64,000 bases of DNA, taken from contig NZ_CP102096.1 in the NCBI RefSeq assembly GCF_024582835.1, forward strand, positions 682,001 to 746,000. The letters run 5' to 3'. A model generated the notes under the pieces. That model made no database searches. It worked only from the letters and a program-made list of their open reading frames with translations, and had not been told where the DNA came from. Position 1 is the first letter of the stretch. Every line of letters begins with the position of its first letter. The stretch comes from Vibrio japonicus. Its GTDB lineage: Bacteria > Pseudomonadota > Gammaproteobacteria > Enterobacterales > Vibrionaceae. Positions 51,367 through 61,890 of the stretch are shown here, one piece after another. The position numbers and the translations under genes are program-made.

Positions 51367-52272
51367 ATGCAGGAACTGCGATTCGTACTCATAATTGTCG
51401 GAGCACTAGCGATTGCCGCTTTGCTGTTCCACGGTTTATGGACAAGCAAAAAAGAAGGGACGGCTAAGTTTGGTAATAAACCATTACGCAAGCTAGACGT
51501 CGATGAAAATGAAAATGAGTCAGATGCGTCCTCAGAGCGTTCATTTGCTCCTGAAGATGATTTTGAGATCATTCGTAAAGACCGAAAAGACTCAGAATTT
51601 GCTGCCGAGCCTATCATGGCTGATCCTTTGATTGATGGCTATTCAGAACCAAAGAAGCCTGTTAAGCCTGAGACGAAAATAGAGGATGAACCGGATTTAG
51701 ATTTTCCGTCTATTTCTACCAAGTCGTTTGACGATGTAGAAGATAAACCGGAGTCAGTCGTCGAAAAACCTCAATTGGATAGTGAAGAAACTATCACTGA
51801 GATAACGGAAGAACTGCAACCAGAGCCAGAACCAGAAAAAGTCGCAGAACCAGAGATGCAGGTCATTGTGCTGAATGTTCATTGTGCCGGTGATGAACCA
51901 TTTGTGGGCACGAAGCTTTTTGACAGCATGCAACAAAACGGTCTGCTCTATGGTGAAATGGATATTTTCCATCGTCACGCAGATCTCTCTGGGACAGGCA
52001 AAATACTCTTCAGTGTAGCGAATATGATGCAGCCAGGGACATTAAAGCACAATGACCCCGCAGAATTTACAACGAAGGGGATCTCATTCTTTATGACTCT
52101 GCCGTGCTTTGGGGATCCAGAACACAACTTCAAGCTTATGCTTAAAACCGCGCAACAAATTGCCGATGATTTAGGTGCCAATGTACTTGATGATGGTCGA
52201 AATCTTATGACGCCAAATCGTATAGACACTTACAAATCGCAAATCAAAGCATTCAAAGCTGCGACAGCGTAA
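51367..52272 (+). CDS. zipA: Cell division protein ZipA
   Basis: ZipA tethers FtsZ to the inner membrane and recruits later division proteins. Its 301 residues are an N-terminal membrane anchor ([20 protein letters not shown], residues 1-25), a charged region, a proline- and glutamate-rich flexible linker (about 60-165, with [16 protein letters not shown]), and a C-terminal FtsZ-binding domain from about residue 166 ([21 protein letters not shown]...[13 protein letters not shown]). It is followed by ligA, the standard order. Confidence 0.96.
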   Translation: MQELRFVLIIVGALAIAALLFHGLWTSKKEGTAKFGNKPLRKLDVDENENESDASSERSFAPEDDFEIIRKDRKDSEFAAEPIMADPLIDGYSEPKKPVKPETKIEDEPDLDFPSISTKSFDDVEDKPESVVEKPQLDSEETITEITEELQPEPEPEKVAEPEMQVIVLNVHCAGDEPFVGTKLFDSMQQNGLLYGEMDIFHRHADLSGTGKILFSVANMMQPGTLKHNDPAEFTTKGISFFMTLPCFGDPEHNFKLMLKTAQQIADDLGANVLDDGRNLMTPNRIDTYKSQIKAFKAATA

Positions 52273-52292
52273 GTTAAAACAGACGTAAACAG

Positions 52293-52319
52293 GGCTCCTA
52301 AATGGAGCCTTTTCTTTTT
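52293..52319 (+). terminator. zipA terminator
   Basis: GGCTCC and GGAGCC pair around a five-base loop, followed by TTTTCTTTTT. It ends zipA before ligA. Confidence 0.82.
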
Positions 52320-52388
52320 GGAGCAGATGCGAATATCAGACTATTGATAATAAGAGCCTCTCTGTTCATACTCCACTGAAATACATAG

Positions 52389-54455
<2,067 letters not shown>

Positions 54456-54485
54456 ATCACGACAAATAACAAATTTAGATAACAG

Positions 54486-54511
54486 AGCCACCAATTAGGT
54501 GGCTTTTTTTT
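54486..54511 (+). terminator. ligA terminator
   Basis: AGCCACC (54486-54492) and GGTGGCT (54498-54504) pair around AATTA and run into a T stretch to 54511. It is a strong intrinsic terminator. Confidence 0.93.
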
Positions 54512-54962
54512 GTCCAAAAATAACTATTGAAAACAGGCTTTTTGTAGGCATTTATAGTCAATGATCATGTTCAAACAACAGGAAATTAAATCAACTTTAG
54601 TTAGATATTGCGAGGCATATCAATGGCTATTTACATTTATTTTTTATTTAACTTGTTGTTTTTATTTGATTATATTTGTTTATACAGTTTGTCATTCTGT
54701 TTTGTGTCGATCCCGATCACTCCACGGTAAAAAATTTGTTGCTGCTCATATTTTTTTAGATAAAAAGTAAGTTCTTATTGATGTTTTGCGTTGCGAAGTT
54801 AGTCTTGAGCCATGGATACACAGTGTGTATGCAAAAACTAGGAAATCAAAAGATTCGTCAATAACTTGAGATTTTCGACAAAAGGAAATTATTTCTCCCT
54901 TCGGCGGCCAACTTAAGGCGAGAAACATAAAAACAGCTATATCCAATTTTAGGAGTTTTTCC
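54512..54962 (+). promoter_or_regulatory. Long AT-rich upstream region of the porin gene
   Basis: This 451-base region has no convincing gene. It is very T-rich between 54620 and 54770 and should hold the porin promoter and a long 5' leader. AGGAG at 54951-54955 is the ribosome site. Open frames crossing it (for example 54561-54770) have low-complexity hydrophobic composition and poor ribosome sites. The length fits a regulated outer-membrane porin, but I cannot identify specific operator sites. Confidence 0.5.
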
Positions 54963-56030
54963 ATGGACAAAATGTTTAAACGTACCCTCGTGGGTGCTGC
55001 AATCGCGACTGTTGCAGCAGCTGGTTCTGCGAATGCAGCAATTGAATTGAATGGTCAAGCTGTTCAGTTGTATGGACAAGCAGCAGGCTTCATTCACCTA
55101 ACTTCTCCAGACCAAGGTGATGAAACAGCGTCAGCGGTCATTGAATCACGTGTTGGTTTCCGCGGCGTAGTTGAGTATGAAGATTTTGGACCGAATTTTG
55201 TGTGGCAAATTGAAGGTGGCGACGCAAACAATGGCGACAAATCAGGTCAATTAGGTGCTCGTGATACATACTTGGGCTTAGAATTTGATGGCGTAGGTAC
55301 GTTTAAGTTCGGTCGTCAATTGGTTGCAGCATACAACTATGTTGACTGGCCACACTCAAACCCAGGTCTAGGTAATGTGTTTGACTGGCACTCTGCACTA
55401 GGTGATACCGATGCTGACACAAAAACAAATGGCGGTGCAGGCTATCAAGACCGTGCAGACAATGTTTTCCGATTTGACTCAGCGAGTTTTGGTGGTTTCA
55501 ATTTCCAAGCAACGCTAAGTAACATGGATGCTTCAACTGATAACCAAGTTATTAGTGTCGGTGCTTCTTATCAAGCTGGCCCTGTGAATTTACATGGTGG
55601 TTACTATGATGATTCTGAAGCTGATAAAAGCTATGCAATCGTCGGTGCTACCGCTGGTTTCGATGCTTTAACATTAACTGCTGCATTTAAAGCAATGGAA
55701 AATGGTAAGCAAAAAGTAACATACACTGAAAATGGTGCGGACGTTACTAAGATTCAAGACAACTCGCAAAATGCAATCTCTTTAACAGGTCAGTATGTTA
55801 TTGATGAGAAAATTGTCCTAAAAGCGGGTTATGCACAAACAATGGACTCAGACAAAGGTTCTGTAGTTGGAGGAAGCTTCACTAAGGATGATGGTTCTAC
55901 AGCAGTTACGGCTCGCTTAGGTTACTTGCTACCAAGTACGTATCTATTCATCGACTCTCGTAACTACAAGATGAACGGTTCTGACGACTTTGATCATAAT
56001 GTTTTAGTTGGTGCTGAATACTACTTCTAA
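54963..56030 (+). CDS. Outer membrane porin, candidate chitoporin
   Basis: This general-porin-fold protein of 355 residues has a 25-residue signal peptide (MDKMFKRTLVGAAIATVAAAGSANA). Porin hallmarks are AIELNGQAVQLYGQAAGF at the mature N-terminus, VGFRGVVEYEDFGPNFVWQIEGG, RDTYLGLEFDGVGTFKFGRQL (barrel-wall and PEFG-like segment) and a last strand ending in YYF. In V. cholerae the gene in this position after ligA (VC0972) has been described as the chitoporin ChiP. The same place and a 25-residue signal make that a reasonable candidate here, but the substrate is inferred, not seen. AGGAG lies seven bases upstream and a terminator follows. ATG 54972 is an alternative start. Confidence 0.85.
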   Translation: MDKMFKRTLVGAAIATVAAAGSANAAIELNGQAVQLYGQAAGFIHLTSPDQGDETASAVIESRVGFRGVVEYEDFGPNFVWQIEGGDANNGDKSGQLGARDTYLGLEFDGVGTFKFGRQLVAAYNYVDWPHSNPGLGNVFDWHSALGDTDADTKTNGGAGYQDRADNVFRFDSASFGGFNFQATLSNMDASTDNQVISVGASYQAGPVNLHGGYYDDSEADKSYAIVGATAGFDALTLTAAFKAMENGKQKVTYTENGADVTKIQDNSQNAISLTGQYVIDEKIVLKAGYAQTMDSDKGSVVGGSFTKDDGSTAVTARLGYLLPSTYLFIDSRNYKMNGSDDFDHNVLVGAEYYF

Positions 56031-56061
56031 GTTTAGGTATATAAGTAGCAATAATATAAAT

Positions 56062-56090
56062 ATGCGAGCATCATAGGTGCTCGCATTTTC
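56062..56090 (+). terminator. Porin terminator
   Basis: ATGCGAGCA and TGCTCGCAT form a nine-pair stem with a seven-base loop, followed by TTTTC. It lies 32 bases past the porin stop and just before the DUF2057 gene. Confidence 0.85.
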
Positions 56091-56109
56091 ACTGAATTAG
56101 GAGATGTTT

Positions 56110-56736
56110 ATGAGAAGTTTGACGAAAACTATGGCAGTGCTTAGTTGCCTTTTGGCTCCCAATGCTCTTGCTGGGGTTGAAGTTAACTTAGGTGATTCGA
56201 TTGATATTATTGCCTACAACGGTGAGGAGGTTGGTATGCGAGTGAGCCCTCTTCGTCACCTAGAGTTAAATAATGGCACAAACCAAATTGCAATTCGAAT
56301 GAGCAAGTTAGTTCAGAAATCGGATGGGCAGTTTGAAAAGTATAACTCCCCAGTTTCAATCGTAACCTTCTCCGCTGAAAATCAAACGATCACGCTTTCT
56401 CCTGCTCAAAAAGTAAAAAATGTAAAAGACGCGGATTCATTTTCAAAGTCACCAATTTACACTCTCAATACGGAAGGAGAGATAGCGGTGACTCAAGAGA
56501 TTTTGCCTAGAGGTAGTGGGTTAACTCGTGACTATGAAAAAGAAATAGCACGTTATAATAGCAAGCGAAATATTCGCTTTGAAAAAGAAATTATCCATAC
56601 CCCTTTTTCATCTAAAGAAAATCTAGATATCCCTGAATATACGGATAGCCCAAACATCAATAAGATAAAACAAGATTTCTTATCACTGCCAACATTAGAG
56701 CAAAAAGAGTTCTTGAAGTGGGCGGTTAGTCAGTGA
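56110..56736 (+). CDS. DUF2057 (YccT/CsgI-type) periplasmic protein
   Basis: This 208-residue exported protein has a signal peptide (MRSLTKTMAVLSCLLAPNALAG). It fits the DUF2057 family, whose E. coli member YccT (CsgI) inhibits curli assembly. The family call rests on VEVNLGDSIDIIAYNGEEV near the start, NNGTNQIAIRMSKLVQKSDG and the C-terminal FLSLPTLEQKEFLKWAVSQ. AGGAG (56099-56103) abuts the ATG at 56104 but is correctly spaced for ATG 56110, so I use the latter. It lies behind the porin terminator, so it may depend on read-through or its own promoter. A different role in Vibrio, which lacks curli genes as far as known, is likely. Confidence 0.8.
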   Translation: MRSLTKTMAVLSCLLAPNALAGVEVNLGDSIDIIAYNGEEVGMRVSPLRHLELNNGTNQIAIRMSKLVQKSDGQFEKYNSPVSIVTFSAENQTITLSPAQKVKNVKDADSFSKSPIYTLNTEGEIAVTQEILPRGSGLTRDYEKEIARYNSKRNIRFEKEIIHTPFSSKENLDIPEYTDSPNINKIKQDFLSLPTLEQKEFLKWAVSQ

Positions 56737-56761
56737 TTTATCAATCATAATATGTATTCTT

Positions 56762-56802
56762 ACAGAAAAGAAGCCGATTCTATTTATCCGCTTCTTTTCT
56801 GT
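56762..56802. terminator. Strong hairpin after the DUF2057 gene
   Basis: ACAGAAAAGAAGC (56762-56774) and GCTTCTTTTCTGT (56790-56802) form a perfect 13-bp stem. The U-rich 3' arm suits termination of the plus-strand transcript. It may also serve the small minus-strand gene at 56906-57079. Confidence 0.75.
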
Positions 56803-56905
56803 AACAGAAATAAGTACGTTCTAATTTGGATTTAACATCCTTACTAATTTGACGAGGTAGGCTGGTTTTTATCTGACTATAATAAATTAGCTTCACTTCA
56901 TTCAC

Positions 56906-57079
56906 TCAGTATTTTCGTTTTCCTCCTTTCATTTCACACATCATTAAAGGCTCATAATTAACGCTTCCGTCTTGATAAAGGCAGTCTACCCATGGACCTG
57001 CATTAGAAGATGCGGGACTAGTAGCCATTGCGCCTGAACTTAGCAGTAGAGAGACAAATACTAACAGTAGCTTTTTCAT
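56906..57079 (-). CDS. Small secreted protein, 57 residues, unknown function
   Basis: The frame from ATG 57079 to TGA 56906 on the minus strand encodes 57 residues. It has a textbook signal peptide (MKKLLLVFVSLLLSSGAMA, cleavage expected after AMA) and a mature part of about 38 residues (TSPASSNAGPWVDCLYQDG...EPLMMCEMKGGKRKY). Two cysteines 15 residues apart could form a disulfide. On the minus strand GGAG lies seven bases before the ATG. I do not recognise the family. The signal sequence, ribosome site and isolated position between two hairpins argue it is real; it is too short for many gene callers. Confidence 0.72.
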   Translation of the reverse strand: MKKLLLVFVSLLLSSGAMATSPASSNAGPWVDCLYQDGSVNYEPLMMCEMKGGKRKY

Positions 57080-57388
57080 GATTTTCTCCGGTGGGTTAAT
57101 AACTTTTTTAAAACCAATCTCTACTAATTAGTATGTTCAAAGATTAAATAAGATCAAAAAAAATCACTCATTGATAAATTTTCTTCAATAAATAATGAAG
57201 TCTTTTTATTCTTCGTTAAAAATCAATCAACTGATAAATAAGAAAATTTAATATGGTCTTTGTTAGTGTTTTTATAAGTTTAGTTTTAATTTGGTGGGAA
57301 TTTTTAGAGCTTAATTTTTGACGCAATTAAGTTAAAGTGCTGATAAATAATGATTTGTCTAGGTTTGGGTAACTTGAATGAAGTTATA
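57080..57388. other. AT-rich intergenic region upstream of the small secreted gene
   Basis: This very AT-rich stretch of about 310 bases has no ORF, no clear inverted repeat longer than six bases and no recognisable RNA. It presumably contains the promoter of the 57-residue gene on the minus strand. The lower GC content than the neighbouring genes is notable. Confidence 0.4.
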
Positions 57389-57415
57389 TAGGCCCTATAA
57401 AGGTGATAGGGCCTA
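57389..57415 (-). terminator. Hairpin after nfeD
   Basis: TAGGCCCTAT and ATAGGGCCTA form a perfect 10-bp stem with a seven-base loop. The T stretch is weak, but the position right after the nfeD stop fits the end of the qmcA-nfeD transcript. Confidence 0.7.
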
Positions 57416-57423
57416 AAATACGT

Positions 57424-57876
57424 TTATTTTTTTTCGCTAATGGAGAGAATAATGCCATCAACCGCAGTGATTTCTACCGTTGTGCCTGCGGTTAAGGAAG
57501 TTTCTGATTTGGCTGACCAAGTCGTATCACCCACTTTGATACGCCCTTTTCCTTTCGGAAAGTCTTCGTCAAGAGTGAGTACTTGCCCAACCAGCTGCTT
57601 TTGCTTTTGATTAAGGTCACGTTGCTCATCACTTTGTTTGTCATGCGTTAGCTGACGACGCCACCATAACCAAGTGGTGACGAGTGAAAAAGAGCCAAAC
57701 GACATCCACTGTAACTGCCAGCTTAGAGGAATAAAAGTGAGTAGAATACCGACTAAAAGTGCTGATAAACCTAACCAAAGTAGGTAACCAGCAGCGCCAA
57801 GCAATTCTGCCGCTAACAGAATTAAGCCAAACGCCAGCCAGTGCCAGTAATTTACTGAATCCAATAATGCTATCAA
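57424..57876 (-). CDS. NfeD-family membrane protein
   Basis: NfeD short-form proteins pair with SPFH/stomatin proteins such as QmcA in inner-membrane microdomains. Its 150 residues have membrane segments at about residues 10-35 and 40-70 and a C-terminal OB-fold-like domain (QLVGQVLTLDEDFPKGKGRIKVGDTTWSAKSE). It corresponds to E. coli YbbK's partner YbbK/YbbL-type locus members. It follows qmcA by nine bases on the minus strand, supporting a joint role. Confidence 0.9.
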   Translation of the reverse strand: MIALLDSVNYWHWLAFGLILLAAELLGAAGYLLWLGLSALLVGILLTFIPLSWQLQWMSFGSFSLVTTWLWWRRQLTHDKQSDEQRDLNQKQKQLVGQVLTLDEDFPKGKGRIKVGDTTWSAKSETSLTAGTTVEITAVDGIILSISEKK

Positions 57877-57885
57877 ATTAGCGCC

Positions 57886-58809
57886 TTATTTTTTCTCGTT
57901 AGATTGATGTTTGAACATTTCCGCGATGCCAGCGACAGACCCCATTAGCCCTGAGGCTTCTAGTGGCAGCATAATGATTTTTCCATTTTCTGCTTGCCCA
58001 ATCGTTTTTAGTGCGTCGGTATAGCCTTGTGCAATAAAGTAATTGACCGCTTGCATATCACCTTTTGCAATCGCTTCAGAAACCATTGTCGTCGCTTTTG
58101 CTTCCGCTTCGGCGGCTCTTTCTCGCGCTTCAGCTTGTAAGATAGCGGCTTGTTTATCACCTTCCGCTTTCAAAATTTCGGACTGTTTCTGGCCTTCAGC
58201 ACGCAGAATTTCTGCTTGACGGATCCCTTCAGCTTCAAGAATCTCCGCACGTTTGTTACGTTCAGCTTTCATTTGTGCGTTCATTGCGGCAGTAAGATCC
58301 GCTGGTGGCTGGACATCTTTTATTTCTATACGGGTAACTTTTACACCCCATGGGTTGGTTGCTTCGTCGACGATTGTTAGCAGCTTAGTGTTGATCATAT
58401 CGCGCTGACTCAGCATTTCGTCGAGTTCCATTGAACCAAGAACTGTTCGAATATTGGTCAAGGTTAGGTTTCTTATTGCATGCTCTAAGTCATTGACTTC
58501 ATAAGCAGCACGCGCAGCATCAATGACTTGTACAAAACACACTGCGTCAATAGTGACGTTAGCGTTGTCTTTTGAGATAACCTCTTGCGCCGGAATATCC
58601 AGAACGCGCTCCATCATATTAATTCTGTGCCCAATACTATCAATGAACGGGATGATGAAATTTAGTCCCGGCTTTAACGTATGAGTGAAGCGGCCAAAAC
58701 GTTCCACTGTCCAGTGGTTCCCTTGTGGTACGGTTTTTACGCCAGCATAGATGAACGAAATGGCAACAATAAGAAAGCCACCAATTGTAATCAGAGATTC
58801 AATTCCCAT
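57886..58809 (-). CDS. qmcA: SPFH/stomatin-family protein QmcA
   Basis: QmcA is a membrane-anchored band-7 protein that oligomerises in the inner membrane and has been linked to FtsH function. I choose ATG 58809 ([20 protein letters not shown], 307 residues), with AGGAAC eight bases upstream on the minus strand; the frame extends 19 codons further but without a family N-terminus. A single N-terminal membrane helix is followed by the band-7 domain ([25 protein letters not shown]..., [15 protein letters not shown]) and a long alpha-helical coiled coil rich in AEG and AEA repeats (about 190-265). It is cotranscribed with nfeD. Confidence 0.95.
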   Translation of the reverse strand: MGIESLITIGGFLIVAISFIYAGVKTVPQGNHWTVERFGRFTHTLKPGLNFIIPFIDSIGHRINMMERVLDIPAQEVISKDNANVTIDAVCFVQVIDAARAAYEVNDLEHAIRNLTLTNIRTVLGSMELDEMLSQRDMINTKLLTIVDEATNPWGVKVTRIEIKDVQPPADLTAAMNAQMKAERNKRAEILEAEGIRQAEILRAEGQKQSEILKAEGDKQAAILQAEARERAAEAEAKATTMVSEAIAKGDMQAVNYFIAQGYTDALKTIGQAENGKIIMLPLEASGLMGSVAGIAEMFKHQSNEKK

Positions 58810-58902
58810 ATTTAAGTTCCTGTATTCACATAGATATGTTGATTGTTGCTTAATTAAACACCGCAAACAAAAAAATAAATGAGAACTGAGGCGAAGTTTT
58901 AG

Positions 58903-58931
58903 GCAAAAGAAAAGCCGGAATATCCGGCTTT
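58903..58931 (-). terminator. cnoX terminator
   Basis: AAAGCCGGA and TCCGGCTTT form a perfect nine-pair stem around three bases. On the minus strand TTTTCTTTT follows. Confidence 0.9.
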
Positions 58932-58950
58932 AATATGAATTAGTAACTGA

Positions 58951-59805
58951 TTAATACAGAAGAGAATAGAGCTGGCGGCGGTATTTAGCAGAAACTGCGT
59001 TACCTTGACCAAGGGCGGATAAGATATCCATAAAGTGTTTTTTCAACTCTCCGTCTTGGGCATTTAAATCCGAGCGTAAAAATCCCCACAATAAATCCAA
59101 TGCTTCCTCATCACGATTAACTTGGTGATAGCTAAGGGCCAGTTCAGCCGCAATTTGAGTATCTGATGGGTTACTTTGAAAGGCAGCTTCAAGCGATTGA
59201 ATTTCTGGGCTGTTTGCAGATTGCTCGTGGAGCTCTAACTTCGCAATGAGACTCTTGTAGTCGTTGTTTTGGTACTCAAGTGGAATATGTTCTAGCAGCG
59301 TTTTGGCTTGATCAAAGTGCTGAGTTTCTATATAGCATGCGGCAAGTGCCAGCTTAATATCGCCTTTTTGTTGCATTTCAGCAGGAAGCTGTTGCAAAAG
59401 GGGCAGAGCTTGTGCGTGTTGGTTTTGCTGCATGAGCTCCGATGCTTGCTTCAAGATCATGTCTTCTTGGCTTGGAAGGTGCTTGGCGAGCATGGCTTCA
59501 ATAGCGGTCATTTCTTGAGGTCCACCTAAACCGTCAACGGGCTGTCCGTTTACAAACAATGCAATTGTCGGTAGCGCTTGAACACCAAACTGTGAAGCAA
59601 TCATTTGCTCTTGCTCACAATTCAGAAGTGCCAGTGTAAATGCCCCATTATATTGCTGAGCTAAGGTATTTAGAGCGGGAATAATCTGTGCACTTTCCTG
59701 ACTCATTGGCGCCCAAAAATGAATGAGCACAGGTGTTTGCATTGAGCCTTCAAGTACTTGACGGAAGTTTTGTTCGTTTAGCTCGACAATAAAAGGAGAT
59801 TGCAT
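58951..59805 (-). CDS. cnoX: Thioredoxin-fold chaperone CnoX (YbbN)
   Basis: CnoX/YbbN is a cytoplasmic chaperedoxin, a thioredoxin-like domain joined to tetratricopeptide-like repeats, which holds clients and hands them to GroEL or DnaK. The 284 residues divide into a thioredoxin domain (about 1-110, FIVELNEQNFRQVLEG...) and a helical TPR region (about 115-284). The active-site position reads WAPMSQES: both redox cysteines of thioredoxin are replaced by serine (S35 and S38), so it cannot be a disulfide reductase through the usual site. A cysteine elsewhere (NCEQEQ near residue 63) remains. It is divergent from nothing immediate and has its own terminator. Confidence 0.93.
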   Translation of the reverse strand: MQSPFIVELNEQNFRQVLEGSMQTPVLIHFWAPMSQESAQIIPALNTLAQQYNGAFTLALLNCEQEQMIASQFGVQALPTIALFVNGQPVDGLGGPQEMTAIEAMLAKHLPSQEDMILKQASELMQQNQHAQALPLLQQLPAEMQQKGDIKLALAACYIETQHFDQAKTLLEHIPLEYQNNDYKSLIAKLELHEQSANSPEIQSLEAAFQSNPSDTQIAAELALSYHQVNRDEEALDLLWGFLRSDLNAQDGELKKHFMDILSALGQGNAVSAKYRRQLYSLLY

Positions 59806-59882
59806 TTAACGTTTCCTTACAGAGAGTTTAATACTTTAAAGATATGGGCGTGATGGTGAGATATCAAGGGAGAGGAAAATAC

Positions 59883-59914
59883 AAAAAGCATCACTTCTCC
59901 AAGCGATGCTTTTT
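59883..59914. terminator. Bidirectional hairpin terminator upstream of cnoX
   Basis: AAAAAGCATC (59883-59892) and GATGCTTTTT (59905-59914) form a perfect 10-bp stem with a 12-base loop, with T runs on both strands. It lies 24 bases past the stop of the 21-codon frame at 59939-60004. Confidence 0.85.
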
Positions 59915-59938
59915 GCAATTTTAATAGCTGTGAGGTGT

Positions 59939-60004
59939 TTACAATACGATAAACAATACGATCACAACACCCACACCAAGCCAATTTAATTGGTTTAATG
60001 ACAT
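59939..60004 (-). CDS. Candidate 21-residue single-span membrane protein
   Basis: The minus-strand frame from ATG 60004 to TAA 59939 encodes 21 residues. They begin MSLNQLNW, then form an uninterrupted hydrophobic stretch (LGVGVVIVLFIVL) long enough for most of a membrane helix. GGA lies eight bases upstream of the ATG. A strong intrinsic terminator starts 24 bases past the stop, making a self-contained unit in an otherwise empty 300-base gap. There is no homologue I recognise; such short frames arise by chance often, so this remains a candidate. The rest of the 59806-60106 gap holds nothing else I can support. Confidence 0.4.
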   Translation of the reverse strand: MSLNQLNWLGVGVVIVLFIVL

Positions 60005-60106
60005 GCAATTTATCCGAATAGAATGCTGAGGTTGACTATTAAATGTTCGGTCTAATGTGTAAGTTAGCGTTCTATTGTTACGGGAAAATTACATTAAACG
60101 ACAATT

Positions 60107-60934
60107 TTATGTGGCCTTCATCAAAAATTTATCTAATACCCTGGTGGAAAGTAGGCGCTTTAAAATGGCAAATACTTTAGTTGGGGTGGTAACGCGGTAT
60201 CGAGCTTTCGGTTTCGCTGACTCCAATGCATCAAGCAATGGTGCAATACAAGACTCAGGAGGAAGGACAAAGGCGTTGTTCGATTTTTCTTTCTCTAATC
60301 GCTGTAATTGTTGTTGATATGCTTGCTCGTGTGCGCTGTTTTCAATGTTGATCCACTTTAAGAACGCGCGCTTAGCGTTCTCTCTAAATTGAGTCTCTAT
60401 TGGCCCAGGCTCGATTAAGCTGATATGAATGTTGGTATTGTGGAGCTCTAGCCTGAGAGTGTCGGTCCAACCTTCTAATGCAAATTTGGACGCATTGTAA
60501 GCACCGCGATACTTCATTGCCGCAAATCCTAACACGGAGCTATTCTGTATTATACGACCACTGCCTTGGGCTCGCATGGTCGGCAGTAGTTCACAAACCA
60601 ACTGATGCCAGCCAAAAAAATTCACGTCAAACTGCTCGCGTAAAGCCTGAGTTGGTAAGTCTTCAATTGCGCCTGGCTGTCCATAGGCCCCATTGTTAAA
60701 TAGCGCGTCTATTCGTCCATTAGTGAGTTCCAGAGTGTGCTTTACACCTTCAGAAATACTGCGTGGATCAGAGAGATCTAATTGAATGCAGTTTAGCCCT
60801 TCAGCTCTTAGCCTATCGACATCTTTGGTTTGTCTGCAGGACGCAATGACGTGATACCCGCGCTGGTGGAGTGCGTGCGCACAGACATATCCGATACCTG
60901 TCGAGCATCCCGTTATTAGAATTGATTTCGCCAT
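60107..60934 (-). CDS. Short-chain dehydrogenase/reductase
   Basis: This classical SDR has 275 residues. The NAD(P)-binding motif TGCSTGIG is at residues 8-15, NNGAYG at about 80-85, a catalytic serine in NSSVLG and the YxxxK pair Y146/K150 in GAYNASKFALEG. A basic residue after the first strand (SCRQTKD) hints at NADPH preference. The substrate is unknown; E. coli YbbO, near ybbN and qmcA, is a close architectural match and this may be the Vibrio equivalent (YbbO reduces long-chain aldehydes in E. coli). It lies 41 bases after the yfcH-type gene. Confidence 0.88.
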   Translation of the reverse strand: MAKSILITGCSTGIGYVCAHALHQRGYHVIASCRQTKDVDRLRAEGLNCIQLDLSDPRSISEGVKHTLELTNGRIDALFNNGAYGQPGAIEDLPTQALREQFDVNFFGWHQLVCELLPTMRAQGSGRIIQNSSVLGFAAMKYRGAYNASKFALEGWTDTLRLELHNTNIHISLIEPGPIETQFRENAKRAFLKWINIENSAHEQAYQQQLQRLEKEKSNNAFVLPPESCIAPLLDALESAKPKARYRVTTPTKVFAILKRLLSTRVLDKFLMKAT

Positions 60935-60975
60935 ATTCCCTCTCTAAGACTTCGCTAAGTCATTAGAGTAAAAGA

Positions 60976-61890
60976 TTATTCGTGATGTTGTAATAAGTTT
61001 TTTAGGGCGGGGGACAGTCTCGAGTAGCTAAATTTAAACCCAAGTTCTGTTAGCTTTTTGGGTTTGGCACGTATGCTATCAAACAGCAAAATGGCGCTTT
61101 CTCCCATTGCTAATTTGAGGACCCATTTAGGCGTAAACAGGAAATGAGGACGTTTTAAAGATTTAGCGAGGACTTTACTGAAGTATTCGTTCGTCACAGG
61201 GTGGGGAGCGCAAAAGTTAAATTCACCGTGTGCGTGCTCTGTTTCGAGCAAGTAGACGATCCCTCTCACCATATCAAGAATGTGTATCCATGGCATATAT
61301 TGCTGACCATTACCTATTGGTCCACCAAGGCCGAGTTTGTACGGCAAAAGCATTTTGCTTAGTGCGCCACCTTCAGAGGAAAGAACAATCCCCGTTCTTA
61401 AAATACATACGCGAGTAGACTCAGAGCGAGCTCTATTGGCGATGCTTTCCCATGTCGAACAGACTTGATGCGAGAAACCTTCATGGTGAACATGTAAATC
61501 TTCATCAAACGGGTGCTCTTGTTGATCCCCGTAGTATCCCACCGCAGAGCCGCTGATAAGAACTGAGGGAGGGTTTGTACTGGCATGGATGAGATCCACC
61601 AGCTTTTCTGTCAGTTCCCAACGGCTATTACATATCTCTTTTTTCTGTTTCTTACTCCAACGCTTATCGACGATGGGTTCTCCAGCTAGGTTAATCACAG
61701 CATCAAATTCGTTAAGGTCATGCAGATGGTCTAAGCTCGAGATATACGAAATATTCCCCATGTCAGCATGGTTTACGATGGATTTAGCTTTGCTTGGTGA
61801 TCGAGTGAGCAGAACGAGTTGATGGGTTGTGAGGTGTTTAATAAGCTCTCGGCCAATCAATCCTGTACCACCTGTGAGCAATATTTTCAT
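60976..61890 (-). CDS. TIGR01777-type epimerase family protein (YfcH-like)
   Basis: This extended-SDR protein of 304 residues belongs to the YfcH/SulA-type nucleoside-diphosphate-sugar epimerase family. It begins MKILLTGGTGLIGRELIKHL (Rossmann GxxGxxG), with AVINLAGEPIVDKRWSKKQK, SGSAVGYYGDQ, LRTGIVLSSEGGALSKML and NFCAPHPVTNEYFSKVL typical of the family. The substrate is not known. It sits upstream of the SDR gene on the minus strand; a small operon is plausible. Confidence 0.9.
   Translation of the reverse strand: MKILLTGGTGLIGRELIKHLTTHQLVLLTRSPSKAKSIVNHADMGNISYISSLDHLHDLNEFDAVINLAGEPIVDKRWSKKQKKEICNSRWELTEKLVDLIHASTNPPSVLISGSAVGYYGDQQEHPFDEDLHVHHEGFSHQVCSTWESIANRARSESTRVCILRTGIVLSSEGGALSKMLLPYKLGLGGPIGNGQQYMPWIHILDMVRGIVYLLETEHAHGEFNFCAPHPVTNEYFSKVLAKSLKRPHFLFTPKWVLKLAMGESAILLFDSIRAKPKKLTELGFKFSYSRLSPALKNLLQHHE

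Noticed and set aside
54561..54770. Plus-strand frame of 69 codons upstream of the porin
   Set aside because: Low-complexity hydrophobic composition in a T-rich region, poor ribosome site and no family resemblance; treated as leader or intergenic sequence.
59817..60008. Minus-strand frame of 63 codons upstream of cnoX
   Set aside because: It reads through the terminator at 59883-59914 and has cysteine- and histidine-rich random composition. The shorter 21-codon frame in another register fits the signals better.
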